Position numbers and translations under genes: made by a program. This document shows, in pieces, positions 46,704-60,589 of a DNA stretch of 64,000 nucleotides; within the stretch, counting starts at the first letter, position 1, and each line of letters opens with the position of its first letter. The notes below the pieces were generated by a model. It saw only the letters and a program-made list of their open reading frames with translations, was not told where the DNA came from and searched no databases. Source of the DNA: Isoetes taiwanensis (Eukaryota; Streptophyta; Lycopodiopsida; Isoetales; Isoetaceae); the NCBI GenBank assembly GCA_021234155.1, contig JAJEKV010000541.1, positions 1 through 64,000 of the forward strand. Reading direction: 5' to 3'.

Positions 46704-47040
46704 TGGCGTATAAAGTCAAAAAACGTATTTTTTAATAAAATCGTATTTAGCGTATAAAAAACCCCGCCGTAGGAAAAAATTTTGGCGTCTAGCGAAAGCT
46801 TTTAAAAGCGTCTGTGAAAAAACTTCAGCGTCGAAATCTAATTCTCGCCGCCAAAAGTCTGGTCGACTTTTCGTGCAGACGAAAACCGGTTCAGCGTCTG
46901 CGAAAGTGTTTCCTGCACGCTTTCGAAACTATTTGGCGTCGCAGCGAAAAAAGGCGATGTTAGCGTCTGTTGCTTTTTTCCACGTTTCGGCGTCTGCGAA
47001 ATTTTTTTATATATTCGCGGCGCGCGGATTCAGTTTTTGC
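46704..47040 (+). repeat. Left cluster of GCGTCTGCGAAA-type repeats
   Basis: About eight variants in 340 bp: GGCGTCTAGCGAAAGC, AGCGTCTGTGAAAA, CAGCGTCGAAAT, CAGCGTCTGCGAAAGTG, GGCGTCGCAGCGAAAA, TAGCGTCTG and CGGCGTCTGCGAAAT. Spacing is irregular. The motif density is unlike any neighbouring sequence. Confidence 0.8.
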
Positions 47041-47239
47041 GCCGCAAACAAGGTATTTCCTGCGCCCAACCTTGCAATTTGCCACCCAAAACCTTTTTTT
47101 TTTGTTTTCTTAGTTTTTAGGGTTTTTGTTGTTTTTTTTGATAGGTAGGCCAGGTTAGGTCATGATTAGGCCCTCGCTTTTTGCCCCCACAATGTAAGGC
47201 GTAACGATGGTGAGTGCCTTGATTACGTGGCTGAGCAGC

Positions 47240-47330
47240 CTATTTTAAAAAAAAAAATAATAATAATAATTTAAGCAAATAATAATTTAAGAGTAAAGTA
47301 AAAAAAAAAAAAAAAAAAAAAGAAAAGAAA
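47240..47330 (+). repeat. A-rich simple repeat
   Basis: Runs of A and AAT units from 47,246 to 47,330. It could be the tail of an unrecognised retroelement; no coding sequence is evident upstream. Confidence 0.7.
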
Positions 47331-50300
47331 TTGGTTGCCTTCCTTAAACAACAACCGAGAGGGCTTTTTAGGGTTGCGTGTTGCCAAAACATAGGCATGC
47401 CCTTGCACGGTATTGCCGCATTTATTTGCGCCATATGCCGAGGGTGGGTGTAAACTTGGGTCTAAGTTAGATATTGGGGTACAAAAAGCGCGACAAGCGA
47501 GCGGAGAAAGCCGCATAAAACACGAACATAGCGTATCTCGGCTTCCGCATGCCTCTAAAACTATCCTTCTCCTACCAAATTTATAATTTGTTCATACTTA
47601 TTTGAAGGTACCAAATGTCATATTGGGAAATTTTGCTCATTGCGCTTCTCGGTTTGTATTTGTGTTTTCAGCGGTGTTTGATGCCGTTAATCTCAGTCGA
47701 GTTCTTTTTACTGCGGATGACTAATAACTTTTGTATTGGGTTTCCAAATGGCGTTGAAAAAGTTATTAAAAGAGCCCCATGTTACTTGGTTATTTGTCAA
47801 GTAAACTTTGTATTGAGATTCATCGTCAAATATTTGTTGCATTCTTTTTTGCACATCGAAAGAGCTCCATATTTCTTGTTATTTGTCAAGTAACCTTGTG
47901 TTGAGTTTCATCGTCAAAAGGCCATTGCTTTCTTTTTGCACATAGACAAAATCTATCGTAATTTGGTGGAACTTCGGATCGAATCCTCTAAATAGCAACA
48001 TTATTTTCTCGTTGGTTTGGAATTGCTCTATTTTCATCTATAGTTCTATAATTTGAAGGCGGTCATCTTGCGGATCGGAAGATTCTTGATCCTACGGCAT
48101 GGGTCGTTTGCATGATTTGCACCTTGTAGTACAATTCAGACAATCCTGATGATTTGCATGATCTAATGCCTTCGAGACGTGAGTCAAGGATTGTAAAGCA
48201 AGATCAATATGAGCGAATAAATCCACGAGCCCTCTAAGTCAAACAAATATTGGTAAAGAATGGTAGTTAATGGATCGACATTGCCAAGTTGAGATTAGAT
48301 GTTTATATTCTTATCTCCAAACGACTAATTTATTAAGTATACCCAGCATCTTAGTGTGGTGTGATACAATGTTTCACATATGAAACATATGTATTTCCAC
48401 AAAAATGTCGTTGTAGGTTTCATGCCATATCCCTTGTTGAAACTCTTGCTAATTTGCATATCATATCTCATGCCAAACACGGTTGTAAATTCTTGAGTGT
48501 TGTGTTTCACCAAGCTTGGAAAAGAAATCATCGTTTCCATTTAACCAAAGCTCAAGAATAGTCTCAATTTGGTTGTTTGCGGATCCATAAGTTGCCATCT
48601 TATATACCAAATTGGAGTGCTTAAATTCCAATCCTTTCACATTTGCTTCTAGTATGCGATAAATTCTAGAAAAAGCTGGCTATACTAACGGTTCCATTCA
48701 GCAATAGCTTGATTTGTGCAGAAATTTGTTAATGCCAACACAAAGGCTGCCGAAATGGGATCATGTATTTCAAGGCATATTTTCATGAAGAAGCACATTA
48801 CGATTGTAACATCTATTTTTGAGTGCGATAAGAATACCAACAAACAAATCCTTGGCTATTTATCTCGGTGATAAATGCACCAAATTAGATCAGTATTCCA
48901 AGGCATATTTTCATGGAGAAGCACACTACCATGTAACATCTATGCCTATGCAATAGAATACCTACATAGAGTTGGCCTATTAGCTAAATTTACTTTCGAT
49001 ATGATATCTACAAGTCTATGAGCATTTGCCATTGCTAGAATGCATGAAATATAAAAGGCAAGCCGGTGAAAAGGCCTCTCATAATCTTCTCCATATTATC
49101 AATTGTGCACATTTCCTTGCCACGGGCATGCTTATACAATGCTTCCTATTCCAATCCTTTTCTATTCCTCCTCCATGTCATACGCCATGTGTTCTTTCAA
49201 TATGCAATGAGTTCTATCTTATACGAGAAGTTGTACTCTAGCAGCAAATTTTACATGTCTCTTTAAATCTTGTTTACTGTGTAGAGGACCACACATCTCT
49301 TTAAATGTTGTTACGCTCTAGAGAACCGGATGATATAGCAATTCTCCATCGTCATCAACCTCCATGCGTCACCAACCTCCATGCGTCATCAACAAATCTT
49401 CCGGTCTTTGGGAGTATCATATAACTTCTTTTCAATAATTATTTGGAACTTCTCATCTTGATTCACGACTGTTTTCACAAGATATAAGATGTGAAGATAA
49501 TTGTATAATATCCAAAGGAATATAAATACGGGATGTCTACTTGGAATACTTGAGACCACAATCCCTGAATTTGCTTTCGAGTTACGTAAGTGAGAGACCT
49601 TCAATCCTGGTTGCTTTCGACCTATAATTATAAGCATGATATTGCACAGGTAGCATCATGCCTATAGATGACGAAAAATTAGCTAAACCAAATATTACTT
49701 GCATGAATGTGCTGAAAATGGTGTCATTGCCCCAAGAAGATACAATGTGCGAGTATAAAACAAATTTTCCATTTCATTCAAAGATATACACTAAGCGGGG
49801 AGAGTTGTATCTTTGCCGAAGTTGTATCTTGCCAAAATGCCATACATATTCTGAGACATTAATGCTTGTAAGTCGGCCAAGCTAACTTACAATGTGCCTT
49901 TAGATGCCTCGTAGAGTTTTTCAAATTTCTTAATAAAGTGTTCTGTAAAGAATAGAAACGGTAAAGGGATCATCATTGCTGCATCAAGCCTACGGACTAT
50001 AATTTTCTAATTGTTGATCAAAATGTACAAGCAAAACATTCCTCACTTTTTGGCCAAGATCGGAAAACTTGGGACATAATCTCAAAGCGACTTACATTTT
50101 AAAGCGGTTGGAACCAATGTCCGTTATTGACTCTATCATTACCACGCCAACACAATCTTATCATATCAATCATCGTTGCTTTCAGCCTATAATTGAAAGC
50201 ATGACATTGTCGAGTCCATGATTGCCTAGATGGGCTAGGCATAAAGATTTTAAATGCCAAGCTATATGCATGCATGTAATCCCAGTTATATGACTTGATT

Positions 50301-51300
50301 GAAATGCCGCTATAGATGTGACATAACAACCTAGCTAAGAGTGAAGGCATTTACGGATCTTTTTAACTTTGGCAAATCGCCACTAAGTTACTATATACGA
50401 GGAAACATACCTATAGAAAACATACGAGAATTCTTTAGAACAATTCTATCGCTCATCGAGGTAGAACAATGAAATTGAAAATTGCATCACCACGGTTTCA
50501 AAAAGTGTTGGGTGGGCACACAAGAAACCAAACCTATCCTTCACAATTTGCCGGAAAACACACTTTGTCGAAGCCTTCATTATATGATATAAACATGAAA
50601 AGCTTTTTCCGCATCATGGCTCAATTGCATTATCGGATAGGTAGTGCCCACAAGTTCACACGCCGATCTTTCCACATACAAGACTCTTATATCGATTGAA
50701 GGCCTTCTACTTCCTCTGCGCAACAAGATTTCTCTGACCCATAATGCTCGGCATATATGAATATGCATATAAAGCCTTCTGTTGGAGAATAAGATACACT
50801 TGTAGGAGCTCCACTACGACTTCATGACACATGCATCTTTGGCTAGTGACCTGCTAACTTTCTACCATACTTACGGATCTGCGGCATTGATTGTACCTTA
50901 ATGCAAGAAGCTCTAGCGGCGAGCTTCTACAAAGAAGAAATACATGGGCGATGGTGGAAAGCCGGAATAAACTACCTAATGGAGTCCTACCACTACTTAC
51001 ATCCCACTACGCAAGTACGTGGTCAATGGGGGATATTGTAGGATCTCCGGTGCTTGCAAACCTAAATGCATTGAGGTATCATTGTTCTTTATCCATTGAT
51101 CAATTCTCTCACCAAATGCTTCATCAACAAGCATTCTGGAGATACTCCATGAGGCATTCATCCGCCATGGCGGGATCAAGAAAATCCTCTGCGCACTTAA
51201 AAATCAGCCCGCAAATTATCTCTGAGCCATTTACTGCTGAATTTGAAATTACGGATGTCCATGTCATCGATCCGGCACCAATTTGCTAAGAGCAAAATGG
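47331..51300. other. Giant-element interior with local duplications, no recognised gene
   Basis: No frame resembles a known family. Several adjacent degenerate duplications are visible: GTTATTTGTCAAGTAA with its flanks at about 47,785 and 47,880; CAAGGCATATTTTCATG at about 48,771 and 48,899; CATCTCTTTAAAT-type segments at about 49,255 and 49,290; and CAACCTCCATGCGTCA at about 49,358 and 49,373. The pattern suggests an old repeated-unit gene or repeat family decayed beyond recognition. Confidence 0.4.
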
Positions 51301-52180
51301 TTTTCCTTTCGAAAGCACCCAAAGCGGATCCGGCTTTAAAAGCGAGGCGTCGGGACCAGTGCTTTTGTACTAATATCTAACCCAGCCCCCCTTTGCTGAA
51401 GCTTAAGGCAACTAGGGTCTCCCTTTAGTAAGAGTATAACCCTCGCTGACGCCGTTGTTGGCCTTGGTCAGGTGTCGAAAGGTGTCGCGTTATTACTTTT
51501 ATTAAAAGTTAGGAGAATGTTTTATCAATTCACACCCTAGTTCTGATGGTGTTGTTGATGAAAGTCCGAAGCACTAATATAGGCTGGCGTATGTTTTGAT
51601 AAGCATTCGATTGGTCTCGTCTTTGAAAAAAAGCGTGACCTAGGACAAGTGCAATGCATTTAAAACTTGCTAGCCTTGCATTTTGGAAGTGATTTGGGCT
51701 ATAGATCATAAATCGTGTTTTGGTCCTTTTATTTGTTACCCTATCCTTGGCCTTGCACATACATACTCATGTTAGGGTCTTAGTGTAGGAAGCATAAAAA
51801 TTAGTGTTTTGTTTTGGTTAAAGTGAGTTGATTTACCCTCATGTGCTAAGCACTAAATTGAAAGTTTTATCTTTGCTTGACTTGTAGGTGTTCTTGTTGT
51901 CGGGTTCGTATTATCAGCGAATTAAGCATTTTGCTAGCCTGCTAGACAATCCCTTAAAACAAGTATGACTTGAGGAAGAGAGGCGGAAGTTAACTTGCAA
52001 CCAAATGTGGCATTAGTGTCTCAGAGGAGAGCCGCAACCAGTTAGAGCATTGGCGTCTCAAACCCTGAACTCTGAGCCGCAGCACAGGTCATCTTACTGC
52101 ACGCCAGCAAAAAAAAAGTAGACCACAACAAGCATGGTCTACTTTGAGACCCAATTTCATGGTATTTGGATTTTAGCGTG
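51301..52180. other. No recognisable feature
   Basis: Mixed-composition sequence without long frames or repeats. Confidence 0.4.
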
Positions 52181-52189
52181 TCGGTTTGT

Positions 52190-53230
52190 GCAATGCCTGG
52201 CTCAGGATTTGGAATTGATTACTAGCGTTGAGGAAGGATGGCTAGACTACCATGCGGGGCTAAAAGATGCCGAGAGGGCTTTTAAGCAGAATGATGGAGC
52301 TAGAGCCTGAAAAGAGTGAGCAAGAGAGGTATACATGGATGGTGGGTAATATTAAGCACTACGGCAATATGATCACAGAAGTTGCAAATTTGAGTAGTCA
52401 TCGGCAGGGAGGCTAGAGTTGAAAGAAAAAGCCCAGCACATGGAATGCTTGGCGTGGACCAAATGAAAATTGAAGAAAGAGGCCCATCAACCCCATCTTG
52501 TTAAGAAAGTGTTGGCGCCAAACCATAAAAGCCAAGCGTCCTGGTGAAGACAGATAGGGAATTAGGGAGGCTAAATGAAAAAGCAGATGCCAAGACTACT
52601 TGGTTTGCCATGGTAGATTCATCACAAATAATAAGCGGGACATGAATTGGTTCTCGTTCATATGGCGCAGGTGTATAAGTGCAATATTTTAGGGTCTAGT
52701 TTTATTAAGGATGAACCTTATTGTAAAACTTCAACATAATAATTTTCAGCATAGTACGTAACCCAATAAGTTAGTGGGAAGCTATCTTTGAAGAACATGA
52801 GGGAGTCGGGAATGCAAGTTAGGCGCGGGTGTATAATGTGCATTGGTAGCTGTGGCCTAGAAAGACAAGGCTTAATTTTCCCTTTTGGAATGGAGGTTCG
52901 TTGGCAACCTTCTTTTACAAGTCATGGGTCCAATGCCTTTGCGAGCTTGCATTTAAGTTGGGAGCTGTCCCCAGAGTTGGGGCGGACTTGAGGCGCTTGA
53001 GGCCTTGAGAAAGAAAAAATTATTTGTTGCCTCTAGGGTTGGGGACTTAGCAATGTCATTCTGTGGCAGACTCAAAGCTCCATCAAGAAAGATATTTGCA
53101 TATGGACTTGCATCGGGCAATATATTGCTCCATTTTGATTATGGAAAGGAGAAGGGATGTATTAATCCTCATTTTGTATACATTGGCATTTGTGATTAGG
53201 GTGAATCCAGGTTGATCCACCGAGGCAAGG
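52190..53230 (+). pseudogene. Unrecognised coding remnant inside the giant element
   Basis: Plus-strand frames look coding but are broken: LELITSVEEGWLDYHAGLKD (about 52,209-52,268), LVKKVLAPNHKSQASW (about 52,498-52,545), and a 67-codon frame at 52,788-52,991. Composition is charged and helix-forming in the first part. Family not recognised. It is one candidate for the element's own protein; the minus-strand remnant at 57.7-60.0 kb is another. Confidence 0.3.
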
Positions 53231-55470
53231 TGGAGGTAAAGCGATGGCATTACAAGGGTATGGATGGCGAAGGTAAGAAAAGAATTGAGATGGAAAGGGC
53301 CGGGCATCCATATATGCATGATGATCTTTTTTGGTAGTGGCTGAAGCCCGGATTACGCAAGGGTTGACTTTTGATTTACGGAACTGGCGTGCATTGTCTA
53401 CTACTTAGTACGACTTTGCTGGTAAGCACTCCTACATGGGTCAATAGAACTTGGGGAGCAGCAAGGCAAGCATGAGGGAATGCGACTATTTGAAACATTA
53501 CGTTGAGTGCTTGATGAGGACAAAAACGAAAATTTGATATGGCCCGGCTTCTTGACACAATTTGGGCCAGTTCATTGCTCTCAATTCCGTGCGGGGCCAC
53601 AATTGGAATCAATTGGATTCTTCAACTTGGCGGGTGGCGGCGATGCATTAGACCAAGCTGGTCTAGTCCATGGCGTGCATATTCCTTACATTCAAACATC
53701 CTTGTATTACATAATATTCCAACTAAATTCATTAAACACTTGCTCGATGCTACATGAATTGTTGTCTATGTGTGTTGTGTAGCTTAGTTTTTTCCTTTTA
53801 GATGTATTTTTTTTTTGTTATTTATTCTATGCTTTTTATATGTATGCTCTTGAACATTATAAAGACAAACAAAGTCAAAACACACCTATACAAGTCGGTC
53901 CGATTGCACCTATAGAAATTAGGTGAGTCAAATTATGTCCCACGAACAAGGCGAAAGTGAATCTGACACAGCGGAATGTGGGTCATTCGAGCGGCGGGAT
54001 CAGCATGGATTTTTGGTTCCCTCTAATTTGAGGACCCCCTCTACTCGATCTCCCTTGGCATGAAGGGTTGGAAGCGAGCTTGAGATGTCATTTTGCTTTC
54101 GGCAAATGGAAGGCGGCGGCACATGCAAGAGGCGAATGAGTTTCGCTGCAGCCCGAGTTAAGAAGGTTCGCGTCGCGATGGATGAAGTTTCAAGAGGATA
54201 ATTGCACCATCACGGAGGTGCATAATGTAGTGGCGAAGCGAGGGGCAGCTATTGTCAAGTGGAGGCCGGACTAGCGATGTAATCACAAATTTGGACAAGA
54301 ATGAGTTTGAAAGTGGAGTGGCCTAGTAGGCCAGAGTGCAGTATGAGCTCTCCACGAGGTGCAAGAATCGCGTGGATTTGAGCAAAAAGCTTTCGGCGTC
54401 ATGTCGAAGGGACATTTACCCCTAGCAGTGAGTTTGAAGTAAGAGTTTTGCTGCGGCAAGTATACCTCTGTGAGCTTGTAGAAGGTAAAAAATGATGAAT
54501 TATGGAGTAGGAAATGGAGGCAAGAGGCGGTAGTGGCATACGAGGGTCAGAAGCTAGCCGGAGGAGATGGCGAGAGAGTGTAGACCACATGGTGAGCCCA
54601 TCACCATTACATGCAACTTATTTAGCGGCGGCTATCCAGCACCTGGAGTGTGAGGGGTAGCGGCCAGGCAGGCGTGAACCGGCCTTGTGGACCGGGCCCA
54701 ACTAGAGAATGAGAGAAGTGAACGCGACGCTGGGAGGAATATTGCGGCAGAAGGGTAGTGCCGATGGGTATGATAAGATGGCCCTTGAATTAGAGGGCGG
54801 CTAAAAAGCGGCAACTAAGCGGCATTAAGCAGGAAGTACGCGGTCCTTAGAAAACAAGACACTTTGCTTGATTTGACCGTCGTTAGACTCGACCCTTTTA
54901 GGGTGACTTGAACGGATGATATCCTATCTCCCTCGCAGTATTTGTATGAGTCAGTGGGAAGAGCTAAAGGATTTGTTGATTCGGACATTGCCAATTTTGT
55001 GGTGACAACGACACGCAAGTGTTTGAGTACACTCTAGAATTGTGGCATCATTATTATGCACATCACGATGTGTTCTTGATTGGATGTTACCAAAGCGCTT
55101 CTGTCCAACCTTGCAAGGCGGATGGATTTTTCCTGAGTTACAATATGCCATGGCCCCCAATATGCAAGGTGGCATACCCGGTGTTACCACATTTGACCCT
55201 TCGCGCGGAGGAGGGATGATCACACTTTCCAAACCTTTCGCCCGAGATGGAATTGTGGAGGGTGGAGGGGCAGCGTGAAGGAGAGCCGGTGCGGACATTA
55301 ACAGTTCTTACCACCACCTCGGGCCAGGGGTGATTATATTGATCAAATGACCAATGAAAATGAGATATTACATTTTTTAGACATGCCAAATTTTGACTGT
55401 ATCATTTTGTGAATGGCGGGTATAATGGCGTTATTTCAAACAAGGTGTAATGATGTTATCAAAGGATGAG
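53231..55470. other. Giant-element interior, GC-richer, no recognised gene
   Basis: Short frames only, including a 78-codon plus frame at 55,042-55,278 rich in glycine (FDPSRGGGMITLSKPFARDG). No family recognised. The base composition is higher in G than the retroelement-rich left side of the window. Confidence 0.35.
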
Positions 55471-55479
55471 TAGTGCTCA

Positions 55480-57290
55480 TAGTAAAGCATCGAGACTTCC
55501 AAATCGCTCTTTAGTTTTCTGTTTGTGAGAGTAAAGGCATTGAGACTTCCCAATCTCTTTTATCTGGCTTAGTCTCTTTTGTTTGTCTAGTGGTCACCTG
55601 GCTCACCCACAGTGAGTCTCCTTAGTTTTACGTTTATCGTATCAATTTGCCCCCTAGGATGACGCCGGCTCACTTCGGTGGCGAATTAGATCGTTCTGCG
55701 AAAACTTCGAAAAGGAGTAAGCCAAGGCGCGACTCCTCTTGGATGGTCATGGTTGGATGGTGAGTGGTCAAAACATACGCACCGCATAACCCTCTTGAAT
55801 GGTTGTTGAGGGTCACCGGGCCTTATATTCTGATGGCAAACAATATAGACTTCTCGAAATTCTTGTTACCTCCTTTAGAAGGGCGAGCTTTGCTCTCACT
55901 CTCTTTACGTGTCTACGTGTCCAATGTATCTTAGATACTTTGCTAGGTTATATTACACAAAGGCCAAAATGAAAATGGGAACGAAATCGTTGGTTCTAGA
56001 GGGAGGTTACAGAATTTTAGTACTCTATTTTATTGTGGCGGGGATATAAGGCCTAGTGGTTGCTAACGATTACAATGTGTTCATTAGATGTTAGTGATTG
56101 AAGCAAGCTTTGACTCACGAATTCAAGCATCGAAGCTTCCACGGTTTTTCTTTCCCAGGCTCTTTGGGCAATGTAGCTTAGTTTACATGCTAGTTCCATT
56201 GTCCAAGGAGCTCTAAGGCCAAGGGCGTCTCGATGCACAGACCAGTCTCGGTCGAGGAGGTGAGGCGCACTCTAATTTCAAGCCAAAGTGGTGCACGGCG
56301 TTGTCCATCTATCTACGGTGGCTGTTAGGCACCAAATCATGGAACACATGGAGAACCTTGACATCACTATATGACTTGAAATTGGATGCGTCCGTTATTT
56401 GGATGCCATTTGGATGCCATCTGGATAATTTGTACCTCCATTCCTTTGGGTGGCACATGCCATACAAACCCATTTGGGTATTCGTGCATGTGCCACCGGA
56501 GAATAAATAGCAATTATAGATGCGGATCTGGATAACATTCAAAGCATAATGGAAGTATCTTTAACTTCGCTCACCCTGGCTTAGTCTCTTTACGTTTTTT
56601 TTTGTGTATCTAATTTTGCCCCTAGGATGACGCCGGCTCCATTCGGTGGCGATTAGATCCAGCGGGGAAACTTCGAAAAGGAGTAAGCCAAGCGCAACCC
56701 TCTTGAATGGTTGTCGGGTCACCGGGCTTTATATTCCATGGCAAACCAATATAGACTTAAATGTAGAAGGAGCTTGCGATTACGTGGGTTCATTAGATGT
56801 TGATTGATTGATGAGTTCAAGCATCGAGACTTCCCAATCTTTCTTTCCCCTCCTCTTTGGGCAATGTAGCTTGGTTTACATGCTAAGTTCCATTGTTCAA
56901 GGAGTTAACAGAGGTTAGGAAGTCTCGATATTCTCGATCTCTTTCATCATTTTGGGCGTGATCGCCGGGTTAGTGGATGTTAGTGATTGATGAGTTCAAG
57001 CAGCCGAGACTTCCCAATCTTTCTTTCCCCCTCTTTGGGCAATGTAGCTTAGTTTACATGCTTAAGTTCCATTGTTCAAGGGAAGTGCTGGGTTTGGGAA
57101 GTCTCGATCTCTTCTTCAGTCTCTTCATCGGCACAGGGGCGTGATCCTCTTGAATGGTTGCCAAATCGCCATTTTGGATGCCATCACGGACCTAATTTGT
57201 ACCTCCATTCCTTTGGGTGGTACATGCCATGCAAACCCATTTTGGGTATTGAGCATGTGCCACCCGATAAGAATGCAATTATAGAGTCGA
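55480..57290 (+). repeat. Complex degenerate tandem repeats
   Basis: GGATGACGCCGGCTC occurs at about 55,658 and 56,626 with similar flanks. The block GGGCAATGTAGCTTAGTTTACATG, or a close variant, occurs at about 56,165, 56,858 and 57,037. Segments like GCATCGAGACTTCCCAATC occur five times. GTACCTCCATTCCTTTGGGT occurs at about 56,431 and 57,199. The units are therefore partly duplicated with internal deletions. Confidence 0.8.
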
Positions 57291-57689
57291 ATAAGCAAAA
57301 ACCTTAATTCATGCGAAGTTATTCCGACTTGTAGAAATTGCACCTTGTGAGACAACCGATGGATCGGAGTTAATTAAGACTGGTAGAGAACATTTGGCCC
57401 CCCAGCATCATTGGATTACTTCTCATCGGCAAGATTAGTGGCGTGCGAAGAGGCAAGCAACAACGAGGAGGTCGAGGCGATTCTGATCCAGCGAAGGTTT
57501 TCGAAGTTACTGGCGGTTACATGAAAGAAACATAGAAGAAACATAGAAAGAACTATCATACATTACTTAGTAAACGCTGGATAAAAATTATAACCAAAAA
57601 CTTCTTTTTTATTAATATGAGTGCGAGGGGCCGGTTACAATAGTATGAAAATCCTCAAGACCCAATTATGGGCCCAGAAGATACTCATA

Positions 57690-60020
57690 TCACAGCATCA
57701 TTTTTTCTAACTGCTTCATGAGTTTCATCGACACGGTTCCATCCTCTTTAACTATACTTTGGGAACCTAGAGTTTCAGCCTCCGATGACCCTTTCCTTTG
57801 GTGACGTCCTCGAGACGTGTTTTTCCTAGCCGTTCTCGTGTCAAGGTAAAAGCAAAGGTCCGGGTTGGATCCACGTAAGCGATCCGTCATCAAGGCGCAT
57901 TCTCGAACACGGCCTTTGCGTATGGAACTCCTCGGTATCCTCATTTTGTCGGCTGATCCAGATGCGAGGTATGGCTTGGTCTATATCATCTTAGCATCAG
58001 CGAAGTGGAGTGCGGTCAGATGTCTTCATCCAGCATAGCTTGCGGCATTTGTGCAGCATCTCGTCCCTCAACTTTGTCTTGATTTGTCCTCTTCCACGCC
58101 GGAATGCATCCATGAAGGCGTAGCTTATGGATTCGCGGATGTACCGCTGATACGATTCAATAGCGCTGATTTGAGAGTTTGTATACAAGTTTATGCCGCC
58201 TTCTTATGTAGCAAGCGATTCTGCGGGTGACATGTATGTGCTTATAAACTCCAGTTTCTCTCACGCTTGCCACTGTGGAAGACACCAAGAGGATAGTCAT
58301 TGCAACTACTTGCAAAGGTATGTATTAACTTGCCCATGGAAGGCACCACCATGCATATGATTCCATATTTGGTTTCGCTTCTTATGACTCTCCGGTCGCG
58401 TGGCGACTCTTCATCGCCCACCTTCCACCGAGTGCGGGTATTGATTAACTTCGGCAATGAAAACACCAGTCAGAACATTTGGGATGGTACATTTTGCAAC
58501 CTTCTTCCTTGAGCCCATCGCTAGCACATCACGTATGCTGGTCATATACCATTGGTTGTGTGTGGGTTCTACCAAAGGCATGGCGCCATGAGGAATCAGC
58601 TGTATGACTTCTTCATACGTTCGTAGAGTCTAGGTAGTCTTTGCTTGGCGGCTTAGCATTGTGTCAAGTAATGACATTGGGACCATCACGTTCTAGGAAA
58701 GGTTGGGCCAGATTACCAGCACCTCGATTTTCGATTGCGCAGCCAGAGAATCCATAGGGTTTGATGGCATGACAAGCGGTTGCATGCACCTCACAACTTA
58801 TTTTACACCTTTCCAAAATGTCTCATGACATTTCGAAGGGCAATGACTTCTTTGGCGTCGGTGGCGGCATTTTACTGCCTTCTTTCCCAATCAAAAACTA
58901 CGTATGATTAAGGTTGAGATAATCCAATCGACACTTCAACACTCTTTCAAGGCGGATATAATTGGAACCAAACGGTTGCCGGATTCATAGTGCTAGGCTC
59001 CCGGCGCAATGACTTGTAAATGGCATAAATTACGGCTTCTTTGTGATGAATTTTACAATGGCTGTGGCGCTTTTACGGAATGGGATCTTTGAACCCCGTG
59101 TCTTTGTGAAACGGTCCTTCAGCAATAGGTTTGAGGCAATAGCATTGGCAACTAGTATAAAAACCACAAATTACGGCCTCCGGTAATTGACCCGCTAGAA
59201 AAAGCACAGGCGAGCGTTATCCATTACAACTTGAAATATTCTCTTGATTCAAAACTCTATCCGGCCTTTGTTTCTGAAAAATCCAATCTCCGGTCCTTTG
59301 GTCAGTTTGGTTTCTACGGTTTTCAAAATACTTCACCTGGATACGATCTGGAAATTAATAAGATGGTCCCATTTTACATTGCTCAACCATCGGGTCACTA
59401 TTAAGTAGCGGCGGTCACCGCGTACAACTTCATCTCCACCCTCCTCAACCATTTTTCCATGTATTTCATCAACCATCTTATTGTTGGCATGCTTGTATAG
59501 GCCAATAAAAGCCGGTCTGGCACGGCAGCGCTTCTTGGAAGCTTCTTTCATTTGCTTTATGCTCGAATATGTGAAACTGACCCGGCATATAAAATGCCTC
59601 TACAACCTTGATTGTGTCTTCTTCAATGCTCTGATGTTAAGCGTGATCAACCCCTCTGTTGGCAAATACGTCTTTCCACTATTTCAATTGTCTCATATCA
59701 TTCTGTTCTCAGGTAAGCTTACCTATTGACCCTAATTCAGTCGCCCTCGATGGTGGTATGCTGTCCCAGCTGGTGGTATGGTTATCTTAAATACATACGC
59801 TGGCCTGCTCTTGGTATTCGTACAACTTCGTCTTTTTCTCATATTATTCTTACGTTTCGTATCCCATTCGAGACAATCTCGTAGCATCCTTTCCGCCGTC
59901 GTGAGATCACGATTACAAGTTCGCGACAGAAGCGTCGTTCCGTAAGATGTGAGCTCGAATTCTTGTTGCAAAACCATTTTACAGATGTGTATCCACAAAA
60001 CACACATTCCCACTCATTTG
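57690..60020 (-). pseudogene. Unrecognised minus-strand protein remnant inside the giant element
   Basis: A series of minus-strand frames with few stops per stretch. From upstream to downstream they include FYMPGQFHIFEHKANE (about 59,600-59,555), VIWPNLS and VMVPMSLLDTMLSRQAKTT (about 58,720-58,640), YEEVIQLIPHGAMPLVEP (about 58,625-58,570), YGIICMVVPSMGKLIHTFAS (about 58,365-58,305), YRYIRESISYAFM-like sequence (58,150-58,110) and a basic tail KGRVRECALMTDRLRG (about 57,925-57,880). The amount of coherent sequence suggests a protein of several hundred residues that has decayed. I recognise no transposase motif. Confidence 0.4.
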
Positions 60021-60039
60021 CTTAAAACTCTTTCACAAA

Positions 60040-60580
60040 CTCCATTACGGGCCTCTTTTCGACCACATAACTCGGTTACCCGCGACCATGTGCAGAGTTC
60101 GGTCCGGAAATCGGACACGCCACGGGCTGCGCGTCTCGCACCTCTAGAGGTAGATGCATGACGACCACCTCCGGTGGATGCATGACCATAGCCACCATTT
60201 ATAGGACGGTGACAATATCTCTCTTAATCGACTCCTTGATTACACGAACTAAGGAAGGCGTGCGCCTGCTACAGGGAGCAAGCTCCTGATGCATATATTT
60301 AAAACCGGCGTTCCGACATCTTGATCAAAGGGGTTAGGCAAGGACCCTACTGCGGATATTCTATAACAGGCGGTTGGCAAATTTGGAAACCAGCAGGACC
60401 CGGAGTAAACTCCGCGTTCCGATTATCCAACTTATCGGTGGCCCATTTCGAAAGCACGACACCTCAAAGGCAAGCCGTTTCCAGAAGTGTTATTTTGACT
60501 CAACTGGCGGTCAGCGTTGAGGTGAATTCTAGGGCTAATCCGTTTTTTCGCCTTATATACTAATGCCAGTGCCGCAAAGC
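60040..60580. other. No recognisable feature
   Basis: Mixed sequence between the minus-strand remnant and the right repeat cluster; one 80-codon plus frame (60,321-60,563) is unrecognised. Confidence 0.35.
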
Positions 60581-60589
60581 GAGGCCAAG

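Noticed and set aside
47965-47995. B box-like GGATCGAATCC
   Set aside because: No A box at the proper spacing upstream and no tRNA-like fold.
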